Positions 36,041 through 47,539 of a DNA stretch of 64,000 bases are shown one piece after another. Origin of the DNA: Gemmatimonas sp. UBA7669 (lineage in GTDB: Bacteria > Gemmatimonadota > Gemmatimonadetes > Gemmatimonadales > Gemmatimonadaceae); the NCBI RefSeq assembly GCF_002483225.1, contig NZ_DLHL01000025.1, forward strand, positions 3,175-67,174, written 5' to 3'. The translations under genes were made by a program, and so were the position numbers. The notes beneath the pieces are model-generated. The model had not been told where the DNA came from, did no database searches, and saw only the letters and a program-made list of their open reading frames with translations. The number at the start of each line of letters is the position of its first letter. The stretch's first letter is position 1.

Positions 36041-37555
36041 TCACTCGGTCACGAGCAGCGCCACGACATCCATCACGTTGGTGCCCGTGGGCCCGGTGCG
36101 CAGCAGGGCGTCGGCGGCGTCGAGGGCGAGATAGGAGCGACCGGTCGCCAGATCGGTTTCCGGCGCGCGACCGTGACGACGGGCCAAGCCGGGCGTCGCG
36201 GCGTCTGTAATGGCCCCGGCCGCATCGGTGGGACCATCGCGGCCGTCCGTGCCGGCGGCCAGCACGCGCACGCGCCATGCGTCGGCGTGGCCACGCTGCG
36301 TCGCAGCCTCGAGTGCCAGGGCCGCCGACAATGCCAGCACCTGCATGCGCCCGCCCTTGAGCGGTTCGTCAGCGGCCGACGGCCGGCGCGGCAGGGCGAA
36401 GCCTTCGGCGCGCGCGACGGCGTCATCCGCATCCAGTCGCGCGTCGTCGTCTTCTCCGAATTCCATGGCGCGCGCCATCGTGGCGTGCAGATCCACCACG
36501 GGCTCACCGCCGGCGAGCAACACGGCGCGGCTTCCACGCGGCGTCTGGCGGGCGAGCGCGATCGCGCGCTGTGCCAGCACCTCACCCAGCAGCGCGGCAT
36601 CCCCTTCGAGCGGCGTGTCATCCACCATCACCGATGTCACCGCATGCTGTGACGCAGCGCGTGACGCTTCGGCCACGGCCAGCGCATTGCGCGCCACAAT
36701 GCGGTACGAGGTGTGCGCGAAGGCCGGGTGTGTTGCAGGCGGTACGGCAGGCGGTGTGCCGCTTCCGGCGAGCCCCAGCACGGTGGACATCTCGCGCTGC
36801 AGTCGACTGCGGAGATCGTGCGCGTCGAGCACCGCGAGAAAGGTCGCGTCGTCGAAGGGATCGGGGGTGCAAGGGCCCGAACCGATCACGGCCTCGTCGT
36901 CGCCAATGACATCGCTGATGGCAAAGGTGGCAATGTGCGCGGCACCACGCTGATGTAGTGCCGTGGCCAGCCGGCCGGCACCAAAACGCAGCACGCGGCG
37001 GCGGATGGCGTTCATCTCGTGAATGGCCAGTCCACCTTCGAGCAGCGTCTGTGCCAGATTGGCGACAAGCGCCTGCGCCGCGGCGGCGTCACCGGCCGCC
37101 TGCGAGAGTGCGGGGATGGGGGCCGCGCAGAGGGCGGTCGTGCCACCGGAGAGCAGCACGAGCACCACGTCGTTGGTGGCGACATCGGCGATGGCGTCTT
37201 CGAGTGCTTCGGCTGCAGCGAGTGATGCCGGGCCGGGTACCGGGTGGTCACCCAGTGCCACACGAATCCCCGCCGTCGGCACCCATGTGTCGGGCAGCGC
37301 ATGGCTCACCAGCGCACCGCCGGTCGGCGTTATACCGCGTGCGTCCAGCGCGGCCACGGCGCCCTGCAGCATGGCCGGCGCGGCCTTGCCGAGGGCCAGG
37401 ACATGTACACGAACGCCGGGAGCCATGCCGTGTTCGTCGCACCACACCGACACGGCGCCCCGCGTGCGCTCAAACGGCGCCGCGCCCTGCACCGCGGCCT
37501 CATAGAGAGCCGAGAGCAGGGCGCGGTGTGTATCGACCGAGGGTCGAACGCTCAC
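36041..37555 (-). CDS. Glycerate 2-kinase (GckA/TtuD-type, DUF4147)
   Basis: 504 aa from a GTG start; phosphorylates D-glycerate to 2-phosphoglycerate. The N-terminal domain has VLALGKAAPAMLQGA, GDHPVPGPASLAAAEAL and VLVLLSGGTTALCAAP, and the MOFRL-type C-terminal part has AGTDGRDGPTDAAGAI and TGTNVMDVVALLV, all signatures of type-II glycerate kinases. It starts 1 nt after the peroxiredoxin stop, so the two genes are one transcript. A 12-nt direct repeat (GTCACTCGGTCA, 36024 and 36040) straddles its stop codon. Confidence 0.92.
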   Translation of the reverse strand: MSVRPSVDTHRALLSALYEAAVQGAAPFERTRGAVSVWCDEHGMAPGVRVHVLALGKAAPAMLQGAVAALDARGITPTGGALVSHALPDTWVPTAGIRVALGDHPVPGPASLAAAEALEDAIADVATNDVVLVLLSGGTTALCAAPIPALSQAAGDAAAAQALVANLAQTLLEGGLAIHEMNAIRRRVLRFGAGRLATALHQRGAAHIATFAISDVIGDDEAVIGSGPCTPDPFDDATFLAVLDAHDLRSRLQREMSTVLGLAGSGTPPAVPPATHPAFAHTSYRIVARNALAVAEASRAASQHAVTSVMVDDTPLEGDAALLGEVLAQRAIALARQTPRGSRAVLLAGGEPVVDLHATMARAMEFGEDDDARLDADDAVARAEGFALPRRPSAADEPLKGGRMQVLALSAALALEAATQRGHADAWRVRVLAAGTDGRDGPTDAAGAITDAATPGLARRHGRAPETDLATGRSYLALDAADALLRTGPTGTNVMDVVALLVTE

Positions 37556-37556
37556 C

Positions 37557-38123
37557 TTACTTGCTGGCGGTGGCCTTGCTCACCGCGGAGCCCAGCTCGG
37601 TGTACGCGTCGGCGGCCATCTGGTTGAACGGGGTCGTGATGTACGCAATGCGGCCCGTGGGGTCGATGACGTACAGGTGTCGCGAATGGAAGCCCGTGCC
37701 CTTGTTGGCGCCGTAGGCCACACCCACCGCACGCGCGGTGTCGGCGGCGAAGCGGAAGGGGAACTTGGCATCATTGGCCCAGGAGACCAGTGCCGAGTCC
37801 GGGTCGGTGCTCACGCCAACGAGCGTGACCTTGCTGCCGCCCTTGAACAGCTCGGCGTAGCGGTCCCGGTACGACTCCATCTGCACGGTGCAGCCGCGCG
37901 TGCGCGCCTTGGGAAAGAATGCCAGCACCACCGTTTCGCCGCGGTGCTCGGAGAGCTTGAACGGCTTGGCCTCAACGCCCTTGGCGGTGACGGTCTGCAC
38001 GGTGAAGTCGGGCGCCATGTCGCCGACCTTGAGCGTGGTCTGCGCGCCGGCAAGGGCTGGCAGCAGGCCAAAGGCGGCGGCGAAGGCCGCGGTGCGGGCC
38101 GCGACACGCGAACGAACGGACAT
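37557..38123 (-). CDS. Exported peroxiredoxin (AhpC/TSA, BCP-like)
   Basis: 188 aa. A signal peptide (cleavage near LAGAQT) puts this thiol peroxidase in the periplasm. The thioredoxin fold shows LKVGDMAPDFTVQT and VVLAFFPKARTRGCTVQM, where the Cys is the peroxidatic residue. The usual proline in the P-x-x-x-T-x-x-C context is kept as FFPKARTRGC, but no nearby resolving Cys is present, so it is probably of the 1-Cys type. AGGAG lies 7 nt before the ATG. Confidence 0.88.
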   Translation of the reverse strand: MSVRSRVAARTAAFAAAFGLLPALAGAQTTLKVGDMAPDFTVQTVTAKGVEAKPFKLSEHRGETVVLAFFPKARTRGCTVQMESYRDRYAELFKGGSKVTLVGVSTDPDSALVSWANDAKFPFRFAADTARAVGVAYGANKGTGFHSRHLYVIDPTGRIAYITTPFNQMAADAYTELGSAVSKATASK

Positions 38124-38282
38124 CAGGAACTCCTGGCAGGGTGAAATGAAGGGAGACCGACGCAACAGGAACGCTAGTGTGCTGCGGGACCTGTCGCCAA
38201 CCCGGGACGCCCGGTGACTCCCTCGGAGGACAATACCCCGCAGAGTTCTGTGGTTTCCGACACCAAAACGGCCGATTCGTGC

Positions 38283-38297
38283 TGGCACGGCGTCTGC
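38283..38297 (+). promoter_or_regulatory. Sigma-54-like promoter before the glycine-zipper lipoprotein gene
   Basis: TGGCACGGCGTCTGC matches the -24/-12 pattern (TGGCACG-N4-TTGC) with one mismatch; GG and GC are separated by exactly 10 nt. It is 56 nt before the proposed ATG. No enhancer-binding regulator gene is in the window. Confidence 0.35.
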
Positions 38298-38352
38298 AAC
38301 GTGAGGTGGGTGAGGACGGCGCATGAAGCCCGTCACCTGTCCCGGAGATCCC

Positions 38353-38943
38353 ATGCTGGCTGCCACGACCGTTTCGATGCCCCAGGTTCAGACACGTACT
38401 CGTCTGCGCCGGGCGGTGTTTCCTGTGCTGATTCCCGTGGCCTTCGCAGTCCTGACGGCCTGTGGGGGGAGCGAACGCGGCGTCGATGCACAGATGCAGG
38501 CGGATCTTCAGGCCGCCTCGCAGGCGGCGCCCATGCGCGGTCAGTACATGTCGCCCATGGAAATGGGGTACGGCGCCGGGTACGCGCCGGCGCCGGGGTA
38601 TGGCGCCTACGGTTACCCGCAGCCCTATGGGCAGCCGTACGGCGCGTATCCGCCAGCCAGCTATCCGGCGGCCGCCTATCCGCAGGCGCCGCAGCGGGTG
38701 GTGTATGCCCCGGCTCCTGCGCCAGCGCGGCGCAGCGGCAGTTCGGGTACCGGCGGCGGGACGGGCAGGGGCGCCGTGCAGGAGCAACGCAACACGCAGA
38801 AGGGCGCCATCATCGGCGCGGCCACCGGCGCGGCCATTGGCGTGGCCACGTCACGTGATCGGGTGAAGGGTGCGGCTATCGGGGCACTGGGGGGTGCCGT
38901 GCTTGGTGGCGTGATCGGCCATCAGGTGAAGACGCCGCGCTGA
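38353..38943 (+). CDS. Glycine-zipper lipoprotein with Tyr/Pro/Gly-rich linker
   Basis: 196 aa. The signal peptide ends in a lipobox (VLTACGGS). The middle has a low-complexity YGxYPQPYG-type region (about 75-125) rich in Tyr, Pro and Gly, and the C-terminus is a YMGG/Gly-zipper (KGAIIGAATGAAIGVATS and KGAAIGALGGAVLGGVIGHQ), two membrane-active helices as in Rick_17kDa-like surface antigens. It is likely an outer-membrane-associated lipoprotein. GGAG lies 5 nt before the chosen ATG. Confidence 0.82.
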   Translation: MLAATTVSMPQVQTRTRLRRAVFPVLIPVAFAVLTACGGSERGVDAQMQADLQAASQAAPMRGQYMSPMEMGYGAGYAPAPGYGAYGYPQPYGQPYGAYPPASYPAAAYPQAPQRVVYAPAPAPARRSGSSGTGGGTGRGAVQEQRNTQKGAIIGAATGAAIGVATSRDRVKGAAIGALGGAVLGGVIGHQVKTPR

Positions 38944-39109
38944 ATCGATTGGCAGCAAGCAGCGTCGTGCAGCACCTGCTGAACGCCACTGTGCGCTGCG
39001 ACCCAACACAACACGAACGGTCGGCAACTTTCCAAGCGGTTGCCGTGTCCGAGAGAGAGAGGGGTAGGACGGTCTGATCGCTTCGTGGAGGGGGCGGGAT
39101 GACAACAGG

Positions 39110-39147
39110 AACACCCGTCGTGGCGCCAGATCGCCGCGGCGGGTGTT
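39110..39147. terminator. Bidirectional terminator hairpin between convergent genes
   Basis: Strong hairpin with outer arms AACACCCG/CGGGTGTT extended by CG-GGCG/CGCC-CG around a 6-nt loop. It sits in the gap between the plus-strand gene ending at 38943 and the minus-strand gene ending at 39195. Apart from this hairpin I see nothing in 38944-39194. Confidence 0.65.
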
Positions 39148-39194
39148 GCTGTATGCGCTGCGGTTGTCTCGCCCTATGTCGTTTGCCCCACGCG

Positions 39195-40079
39195 TCAGCC
39201 GTACACCGTGAGCGCAGCGGGCAGGACGGACACCGCGATCTCGCCGGACGGGGCATCGTACAACTCGCCATCGGCTTCGAAACGCAGCGGCGTGCGGTCA
39301 TCGCCACGGAGAACGAATGCGCTGCGCTGACGGCTTGTAACCGCTGGATGTTGCAAGTGCCGCCCAAGTACGGCGAGTCCGAGCACCGCCGGCCGCTGCC
39401 AGCGCGCGACCTCGCCAATCGCCACAGCGTGCAGTTGCCCGTTGTCGAGTCGCGCGCCAGGCGCAATGCGGAAGGCCCCACCAAACACGTGGCCGTTGGC
39501 GAACACCACCATCAGGTGACGCTGCCTGGGGGCGTCGTCGAGCTGGAGATCGAGGCCGCGAAAGCCCCGCAGCGCCGTCAGGGCGGTGACTACGTACGCG
39601 GCTGTCCCCCGCCAGATGGACGGCCGCTGCATGCGGGTGAGTACGTCCACGTCGAACCCGAGCCCGGCCGCGTTGCAGAACGGGACGTCGCCCATCATCC
39701 CCAAATCGATGCGACGCGTCTGGCCCCGATGAACCAATGCCGCGAGGGCCGCTACATCATGTGACGGCGTACCGAGTGATTTCACGAAGTCATTGCCCGT
39801 GCCGGCGGCGCACACGGCGAGCGGTGGAGTCGTGCGTCCCGCCCGAGCTGCGCGGTATAGCGCGGAGACTGCGTGATGCACGGCGCCGTCTCCACCCACC
39901 ACCACCAGACCCTGTGCGCCATCGTCGAGCGCGCGGGTGACTTGCCGGGCTTCGTCGCCACGGCCCGTGGTGGTGTAGCGACGCACCGTGGCACCAGCGG
40001 CCAGCGCACGTTCCATGGCGTCGGCGCGCGGTGCCGCCCGCCCGCCACCGGCAGCGGGATTGACCAGCAGCGCAATCAT
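39195..40079 (-). CDS. YegS/diacylglycerol-kinase-family lipid kinase
   Basis: 294 aa. The DAGK catalytic domain shows LLVNPAAGGGRA, GLVVVGGDGAVHHAVSAL (the GGDG nucleotide motif), LAVCAAGTGNDFVKSLG, and the C-terminal FEADGELYDAPSGEIAVSVLP. It should phosphorylate a membrane lipid or sphingoid substrate with ATP. The start at 40079 fits the family N-terminus; no Shine-Dalgarno sequence is evident. Confidence 0.92.
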   Translation of the reverse strand: MIALLVNPAAGGGRAAPRADAMERALAAGATVRRYTTTGRGDEARQVTRALDDGAQGLVVVGGDGAVHHAVSALYRAARAGRTTPPLAVCAAGTGNDFVKSLGTPSHDVAALAALVHRGQTRRIDLGMMGDVPFCNAAGLGFDVDVLTRMQRPSIWRGTAAYVVTALTALRGFRGLDLQLDDAPRQRHLMVVFANGHVFGGAFRIAPGARLDNGQLHAVAIGEVARWQRPAVLGLAVLGRHLQHPAVTSRQRSAFVLRGDDRTPLRFEADGELYDAPSGEIAVSVLPAALTVYG

Positions 40080-40262
40080 GGTGTGGCGTGTGGCAGGTGG
40101 AGAGGGATGACGGGAACATCGAGGCGGCGCGCACCGGCCATGTGACGCCCTGCGCCTCGGGCGACATGTCCAAGATGAAATACGCGTGAGATGGTGGCGC
40201 AGGTCACGGACAATTGGCAAGGGCCACCACACATTGTGAGGGTCTTCAACACGGAGTACACC

Positions 40263-41114
40263 ATGCGAGTCATGCGAACTTTTCTTGCGCTGGCGGCGAC
40301 GGCCGCGCTGGCTGCCTGCGGCAGCGACAACACGGGCCCCAACGCGTCGGGCGACGTCGGCATCGGCTTTCAACTGGCCCAGTCATCCGGAGGCCGCGCC
40401 CTCACCGCTGATGGCATGATGGCCGCGCAGACGGCCGACGGCGTGGTGTCTGGCGCGGCGGTCAATGCCGAGCCCACCCCACTGGGTTTCCTCGTCACCC
40501 GCGGTGACGATGAGCTGCTCGTGACCAAGGCGCAGCTCGTCATCAAGAACGTCAAGCTCACGCGCGCGGGCGCCACCTGCCGCGATGATGACGATGACGA
40601 CGATGATGATGATGACGATGATGATCGGCGACGGGACGATCGCTGCCCCACCGTGCATACCGGCCCGTATCTGGTGGATCTTGGCGTGACTGGTGAAGAG
40701 CGCGGGCGGCTGTCGGTGGATCTGCCCGAGGGCAACTACAGCGGCATTCGTTTTGACATTCACAAGGTGACCAGCAGCCGCTCCGACGATCTGGCCTTCC
40801 GTCAGGCCAATCCGGATTTCCGCGACATCAGCGTGCGGCTCGAAGGCAGCTACAACGGACAGCCGTTCGTGTTCGTGTCGGACGTGAATGCCAAGCTGGA
40901 TGTGCCGCTCACCGCACCCGTCACCATTGGCGGTGATGTCACGAACGTCACGGTCACGCTGGATCTCGGTGCGTGGTTCGTGAACCCGGTCGGTGGTCTG
41001 TATGCACCGGCGCTGGCCAACACGCCGGGCCTCATTCGGGCTCGCGTGGAGAACAACATTCGCTTCGCGTTCAAGGCCTTCCGAGACAAGAATCGCGATG
41101 GGCGGGAAGACTGA
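40263..41114 (+). CDS. DUF4382 lipoprotein with poly-aspartate run
   Basis: 283 aa lipoprotein (lipobox LAACGSD). The DUF4382 domain is recognisable in LVIKNVKLTRAG, GPYLVDLGVTGEE, LSVDLPEGNYSGIRFDIHKV and LDLGAWFVNP. Inserted after about residue 105 are 14 consecutive Asp codons (a GAT/GAC mixture, 40585-40626) followed by RRRDDR. Such a run could bind calcium or another divalent cation. GGAG lies 7 nt before the ATG. Confidence 0.85.
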   Translation: MRVMRTFLALAATAALAACGSDNTGPNASGDVGIGFQLAQSSGGRALTADGMMAAQTADGVVSGAAVNAEPTPLGFLVTRGDDELLVTKAQLVIKNVKLTRAGATCRDDDDDDDDDDDDDDRRRDDRCPTVHTGPYLVDLGVTGEERGRLSVDLPEGNYSGIRFDIHKVTSSRSDDLAFRQANPDFRDISVRLEGSYNGQPFVFVSDVNAKLDVPLTAPVTIGGDVTNVTVTLDLGAWFVNPVGGLYAPALANTPGLIRARVENNIRFAFKAFRDKNRDGRED

Positions 41115-41133
41115 CGGTTCTGCGTGACTGAGG

Positions 41134-41241
41134 GCTGAAAACGAATCAGTTCCGGGTTTTGCGTTGAAGTTCCGGGTCATGAGTTCTTCAACTCACGACC
41201 CGGAACTTCAACCCAGAACCCGGAACTGATCTGTTTTCAGC
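41134..41241. repeat. Intergenic palindrome, copy 3 (best) of the CCCGGAACTGATC family
   Basis: Arms of 52 nt (41134-41185, 41190-41241) pair at 47 of 52 positions around the 4-nt loop CTTC. The right arm holds the family core (41209-41231). It lies between the convergent DUF4382 and aconitase genes and would work as a bidirectional terminator. Confidence 0.88.
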
Positions 41242-41252
41242 GGTGCGACCCG

Positions 41253-44000
<2,748 letters not shown>

Positions 44001-44167
44001 GAAGGGAGTGTCCTGCGCGGGCCGACCCCACGGGTGGCGCCACGCGTCCGGAACGGAGCCACTCATCGCGCCGCGACGCTGCCACTTGCAGCATCCGGTA
44101 CCGACGAGGCTGCAGGGAATATCGGCCGGGGGACGGGCGACGGCCAGCCTTTGCGGCCCTGACGGGC

Positions 44168-45310
44168 TCAGGCTGACTGCGCCAGCCTTGCCCCGGCTTC
44201 GTCCCAGGTCTCGATGGGAGCCACGGTGATGGCCGATACGGGGCAGCAGCCCGCAAAGCCGCCGTCGGCTGGGGAGAACTCGTGCACGGGCAGCATGGGG
44301 TAGGCCTTGAGCTCCTCGTCGAGCGCCATGAGGTGGGGCGCGTGGGCCGCGCAGAGGCCGCAGCCGGTGCAGGCGGGCCGGTCCACCTCGATGCGCATGA
44401 GCCGACGCGGATAGATGCCGCCCGGGGCGCTCAGGGCATTGAGCAGGTGGCCAAGCGCCTCACGGGTGGCCGTGTAGCCCAGATCGAGCAGCTTTTCGAT
44501 GTGCCGGAAGGAGAACCAGCCGATGTGCGAAACCGGCGGCCGCACGAGCAGCATGGGCGGCCCCTTCCAGGTCTCCAGCGTGGCCTGCTGCATTTCGTGC
44601 ATCATCATCGTGGCGGCGCGCATGAAGATCGTGGCAAAGCCCTGCTCGGCCACGCCGGCGGCCAGCGGCACGTTGGCGATGCCCACGTCCACGGCAATGA
44701 GCGCGTCCACGTCGAGGCCCGCCACTTCGACCGGCAGATTGTCCATGGTGCCGCCGTCTATGCACACCCGGTCACCCACCACGCCGGGCGGGAAGAAGCC
44801 GGGCAGGGCACACGACGCATAGACGGCATCCCGCACCTTGACCTGTCGGAACCCCGGGCGTCCGAACACCACCGGGGTGCCACGCTCGAGGTCCACGGCC
44901 GCCACCAGCAGTTTGGTCTTGAGATCGTCAAAGCTGCCGTCAGCCACCAGCTCGTCACAGAGCGCGCGCAGCGGCCCCTCGAGGTAGATGGACCGCGACA
45001 ACATGCGGTCCATGATCATGCCGACGTGATTGATGCGGAAGAGATCCTTGCGCTTGAAGGACAGCGCGCGCTCCTGCAGCACATCGGGCGTGACGCCACT
45101 GGCCGCGGCGGCGGCAATCATGGCGCCGATGCTGGTGCCGGCAAAGAGATGCGGCGTAATGCCCGCCTCGCGAATGGCGCGCAGCGCACCGATGTGGGCC
45201 ATGCCCTTCAGCGCGCCGCCGCCCAGTACCACCCCAATGCGCGGCAGCGCCTGATGGATGCCGGTGCGGTCCATCGGGGTGCTGTCCACCGGTGCCTTGA
45301 ACGGACTCAC
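44168..45310 (-). CDS. Patatin-like phospholipase fused to a C-terminal ferredoxin domain
   Basis: 380 aa. Residues about 24-215 are a patatin domain: oxyanion GGGALKGMAHIGALRA, Ser60 in FAGTSIGAM, and Asp185 in CIDGGTMDN, the Ser-Asp dyad. From residue 312 a ferredoxin-type iron-sulfur segment follows: C314, C317, C320 (ACTGCGLC) and C356 in GCCPVSAITV. The fusion of a lipid acyl hydrolase with an Fe-S module is uncommon. The GTG at 45310 is preferred because AGGAG lies 8 nt before it; 45328 is an alternative. Confidence 0.9.
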   Translation of the reverse strand: MSPFKAPVDSTPMDRTGIHQALPRIGVVLGGGALKGMAHIGALRAIREAGITPHLFAGTSIGAMIAAAAASGVTPDVLQERALSFKRKDLFRINHVGMIMDRMLSRSIYLEGPLRALCDELVADGSFDDLKTKLLVAAVDLERGTPVVFGRPGFRQVKVRDAVYASCALPGFFPPGVVGDRVCIDGGTMDNLPVEVAGLDVDALIAVDVGIANVPLAAGVAEQGFATIFMRAATMMMHEMQQATLETWKGPPMLLVRPPVSHIGWFSFRHIEKLLDLGYTATREALGHLLNALSAPGGIYPRRLMRIEVDRPACTGCGLCAAHAPHLMALDEELKAYPMLPVHEFSPADGGFAGCCPVSAITVAPIETWDEAGARLAQSA

Positions 45311-45407
45311 GCCTGCCTCTCCTGCCACGTCATACGGTCCACGTCAAACGGTGCACGTCATGCGGTCCACGATATGCGCTGTTCACCCACGGTTCATCTG
45401 TCACTGG

Positions 45408-45413
45408 TATCTT
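45408..45413 (+). promoter_or_regulatory. -10 element of the response regulator gene, leaderless type
   Basis: TATCTT ends 6 nt before the ATG at 45420. No good -35 is present, so the promoter may need an activator, possibly the regulator itself. Confidence 0.4.
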
Positions 45414-45419
45414 ACACCC

Positions 45420-46124
45420 ATGCGCGTGCTGCTGGTGGAAGACGACGAAACGCTGCGGGACAGCGCGGCGGCCTTCCTGCGTGCCAACGGGTTTGCGGTG
45501 GATCCGGTGGCCACGGGGAAGTTGGCGCGCGAGCTGGCGGCCGTCAGCCCATATGATGCCGTGGTGCTCGACCTGCGTCTGCCTGACGATGACGGGTTGG
45601 CCATCTGCACGGCGCTGCGTGCGCGCACGCCGGCGCCGCGCATCGTCATGGCCACGGCTCGCGATACGCTGGAGGATCGCGTGGCCGGGCTCGACCTCGG
45701 CGCCGACGACTATCTCGTCAAGCCGTATGCGCTGCGCGAACTGGTGGCGCGTCTGCGCGCGGTGCTGCGCCGCCCGGACAGTGACGCGCCCACAGTGCTG
45801 GTGGTGGGAGATCTGCACCTCGATCCTGCCACCCGGATGGTACGACGCGGCCGGCGCGACATCCCGCTGACCACCAAGGAGTTTGCCATTCTCCAGGTGC
45901 TCATGCGCGCGCCGGGTCGGGTGCTCACCCGCGAGTATCTGGGCGAGCACGCCTGGGACGACAATTTCGATCCCATGAGCAACGTGATCGACGTCTACAT
46001 TGCGCGCCTGCGCCGCAAAGTGGACGCCGAGGGCGAGGTGCCGCTGCTGGAAACGGTACGCGGCACCGGGTATCGGCTCATGCTGCCTCCGCCGGAGTCC
46101 ACACCTGGTGCGAACCGTGCCTGA
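45420..46124 (+). CDS. OmpR-family response regulator
   Basis: 234 aa. Receiver domain (1-115) with the acidic pocket EDD (8-10), phospho-acceptor D51 (VVLDLRLPDDDG), T79 and K101 (YLVKPYA). The winged-helix output domain (about 130-225) has LTTKEFAILQVLMRAPGRVLTRE and VIDVYIARLRRKVD and GTGYRLM. It overlaps the downstream kinase gene. Given the metal efflux operon about 2 kb away, a CusR-like role is plausible. Confidence 0.95.
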   Translation: MRVLLVEDDETLRDSAAAFLRANGFAVDPVATGKLARELAAVSPYDAVVLDLRLPDDDGLAICTALRARTPAPRIVMATARDTLEDRVAGLDLGADDYLVKPYALRELVARLRAVLRRPDSDAPTVLVVGDLHLDPATRMVRRGRRDIPLTTKEFAILQVLMRAPGRVLTREYLGEHAWDDNFDPMSNVIDVYIARLRRKVDAEGEVPLLETVRGTGYRLMLPPPESTPGANRA

Positions 46125-47529
46125 GCGCGTGGGGCTTCGCTCCCGCATTCGCACCCGCTTCACGCTGCTCTATGCGGCCACGGTGCTGCTGTTGCTGCTG
46201 GTCGCGGCCACGGTCACGCGGCAGGCACTGCGCGCCACGCTGCAGCAGGAATTCGACGAATCGGTGCGCGCCTCGGCGGCCCTTGTGTCGCAGTTCTTCC
46301 GCACCGAAATCGCGGAGTATCGCAGCATCGAGGCCACGCTCACGCACATCAGCGGCGAGTTGGTGTTTGAAGACCGTGCCATGCATATCCGCCGACCCGA
46401 CGATTCGCATTTTGGCGACTCCGTGTCCATGCCACGTGGCACCGTGTCGCGCATGGCCCGCGGTCAGCTGTCGGCGCCGGTGCGTGCGGTACGCTTTCCG
46501 CTCGACAAGGATCTGGCGCCCGGGTGGGACGTGGAAGTGCATGCGTCGCTGGCCAATCTGCACGCCCTGCTGCGGCGCATCGATCGCTGGTTTGGCTTCG
46601 GCATCCCGGCGCTGGTTGGAGTGGCGGCCATGGTGGGGTGGTGGCTCACGGGGCGCACACTGCGGCCCGTCGGCCAGATGGCCGACGCCGCGGCGCGCAT
46701 CGCCCCGGTCAGTGGCGAGCGCCTGCCGCTCGCCAACCCGGGTGATGAGCTGGGCCGACTGGGCGAGCGCTTCAACGCGCTGCTGGACCAACTCGACGGG
46801 GCGCTCGTGCAACAGCGCGCGTTCCTGGCCGACGCCGCGCATGAATTGCGGACACCCATCGCCCGCATGCGCGCGCGTGTGGAGGTGGCGCAGTTGGCCG
46901 CGGCCGGGGGGCTGACCACGGCATCGCCGGCTTCACACGAAGACACGCTGCGCGCGCTCGAGGCCGAGCTGCGTGTGGTGTCGCAGCATCTCGATGAGTT
47001 GATGCAGCTGGCGCAGGCCGATGCCGCCGGTGACGACGCACCGCTGCGTCGTGAGCATCTGTTCCTCGACGACCTCGTCAGCGACGAGGTGCCGCGATGG
47101 CGGCCACAGGCCGAGCAGGCCGGACTTCGCCTCGACATGGAGACGCCGGAGGAAGCGCCGGTACAGGGCGATGCCGTGCTGCTGCGCCGTCTGCTGGGGG
47201 TGCTGCTCGACAATGCCCTGCGCTACGCCGCGCCTCAGGACGCTCAGGCCGAGGAAGCAACGGGCCGAGTGCGCGTGAAGGTGGCCGCACACGACACACA
47301 GGTCGAACTGCTCGTCGAGGACAGCGGGCCGGGCATTGCTCCGGCCGAGCGTGAACGCGTGTTCGATCGCTTCTTTCGCGGCGAGGACGCGAGACGTCGG
47401 CGCGCGGACGGCAGTGGTCTCGGCCTGGCCATCGCGGCCTGGGTGGTGCAGCGGCACCGCGGCAGCATTCGCATTGAAGACAGTCCCTTGGGGGGCGCCG
47501 CCTTCCGCGTGACCCTGCCGCGCGCCTAA
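46108..47529 (+). CDS. Sensor histidine kinase
   Basis: 473 aa. TM1 (about 18-36), a periplasmic sensor of about 125 residues, TM2 (about 162-181), a HAMP domain, the H-box with H245 (FLADAAHELRTPIARM), N-box (GVLLDNALRYA), G1 (EDSGPGIAP), F-box (FDRFFRG) and G2 (GSGLGLAIA). Several GTG codons could start it; 46108 has GGAG 10 nt upstream and overlaps the regulator's end by 17 nt, while 46117 and 46129 are alternatives. Its sensor has no methionine- or histidine-rich site I can identify. Confidence 0.94.
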   Translation: MRTVPERVGLRSRIRTRFTLLYAATVLLLLLVAATVTRQALRATLQQEFDESVRASAALVSQFFRTEIAEYRSIEATLTHISGELVFEDRAMHIRRPDDSHFGDSVSMPRGTVSRMARGQLSAPVRAVRFPLDKDLAPGWDVEVHASLANLHALLRRIDRWFGFGIPALVGVAAMVGWWLTGRTLRPVGQMADAAARIAPVSGERLPLANPGDELGRLGERFNALLDQLDGALVQQRAFLADAAHELRTPIARMRARVEVAQLAAAGGLTTASPASHEDTLRALEAELRVVSQHLDELMQLAQADAAGDDAPLRREHLFLDDLVSDEVPRWRPQAEQAGLRLDMETPEEAPVQGDAVLLRRLLGVLLDNALRYAAPQDAQAEEATGRVRVKVAAHDTQVELLVEDSGPGIAPAERERVFDRFFRGEDARRRRADGSGLGLAIAAWVVQRHRGSIRIEDSPLGGAAFRVTLPRA

Positions 47530-47539
47530 CTCGCGTCGC

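Noticed and set aside
36024..36051. Direct repeat GTCACTCGGTCA, two copies 16 nt apart, as an attachment site
   Set aside because: Short tandem duplication at the end of one gene, with no integrase or element boundary nearby.
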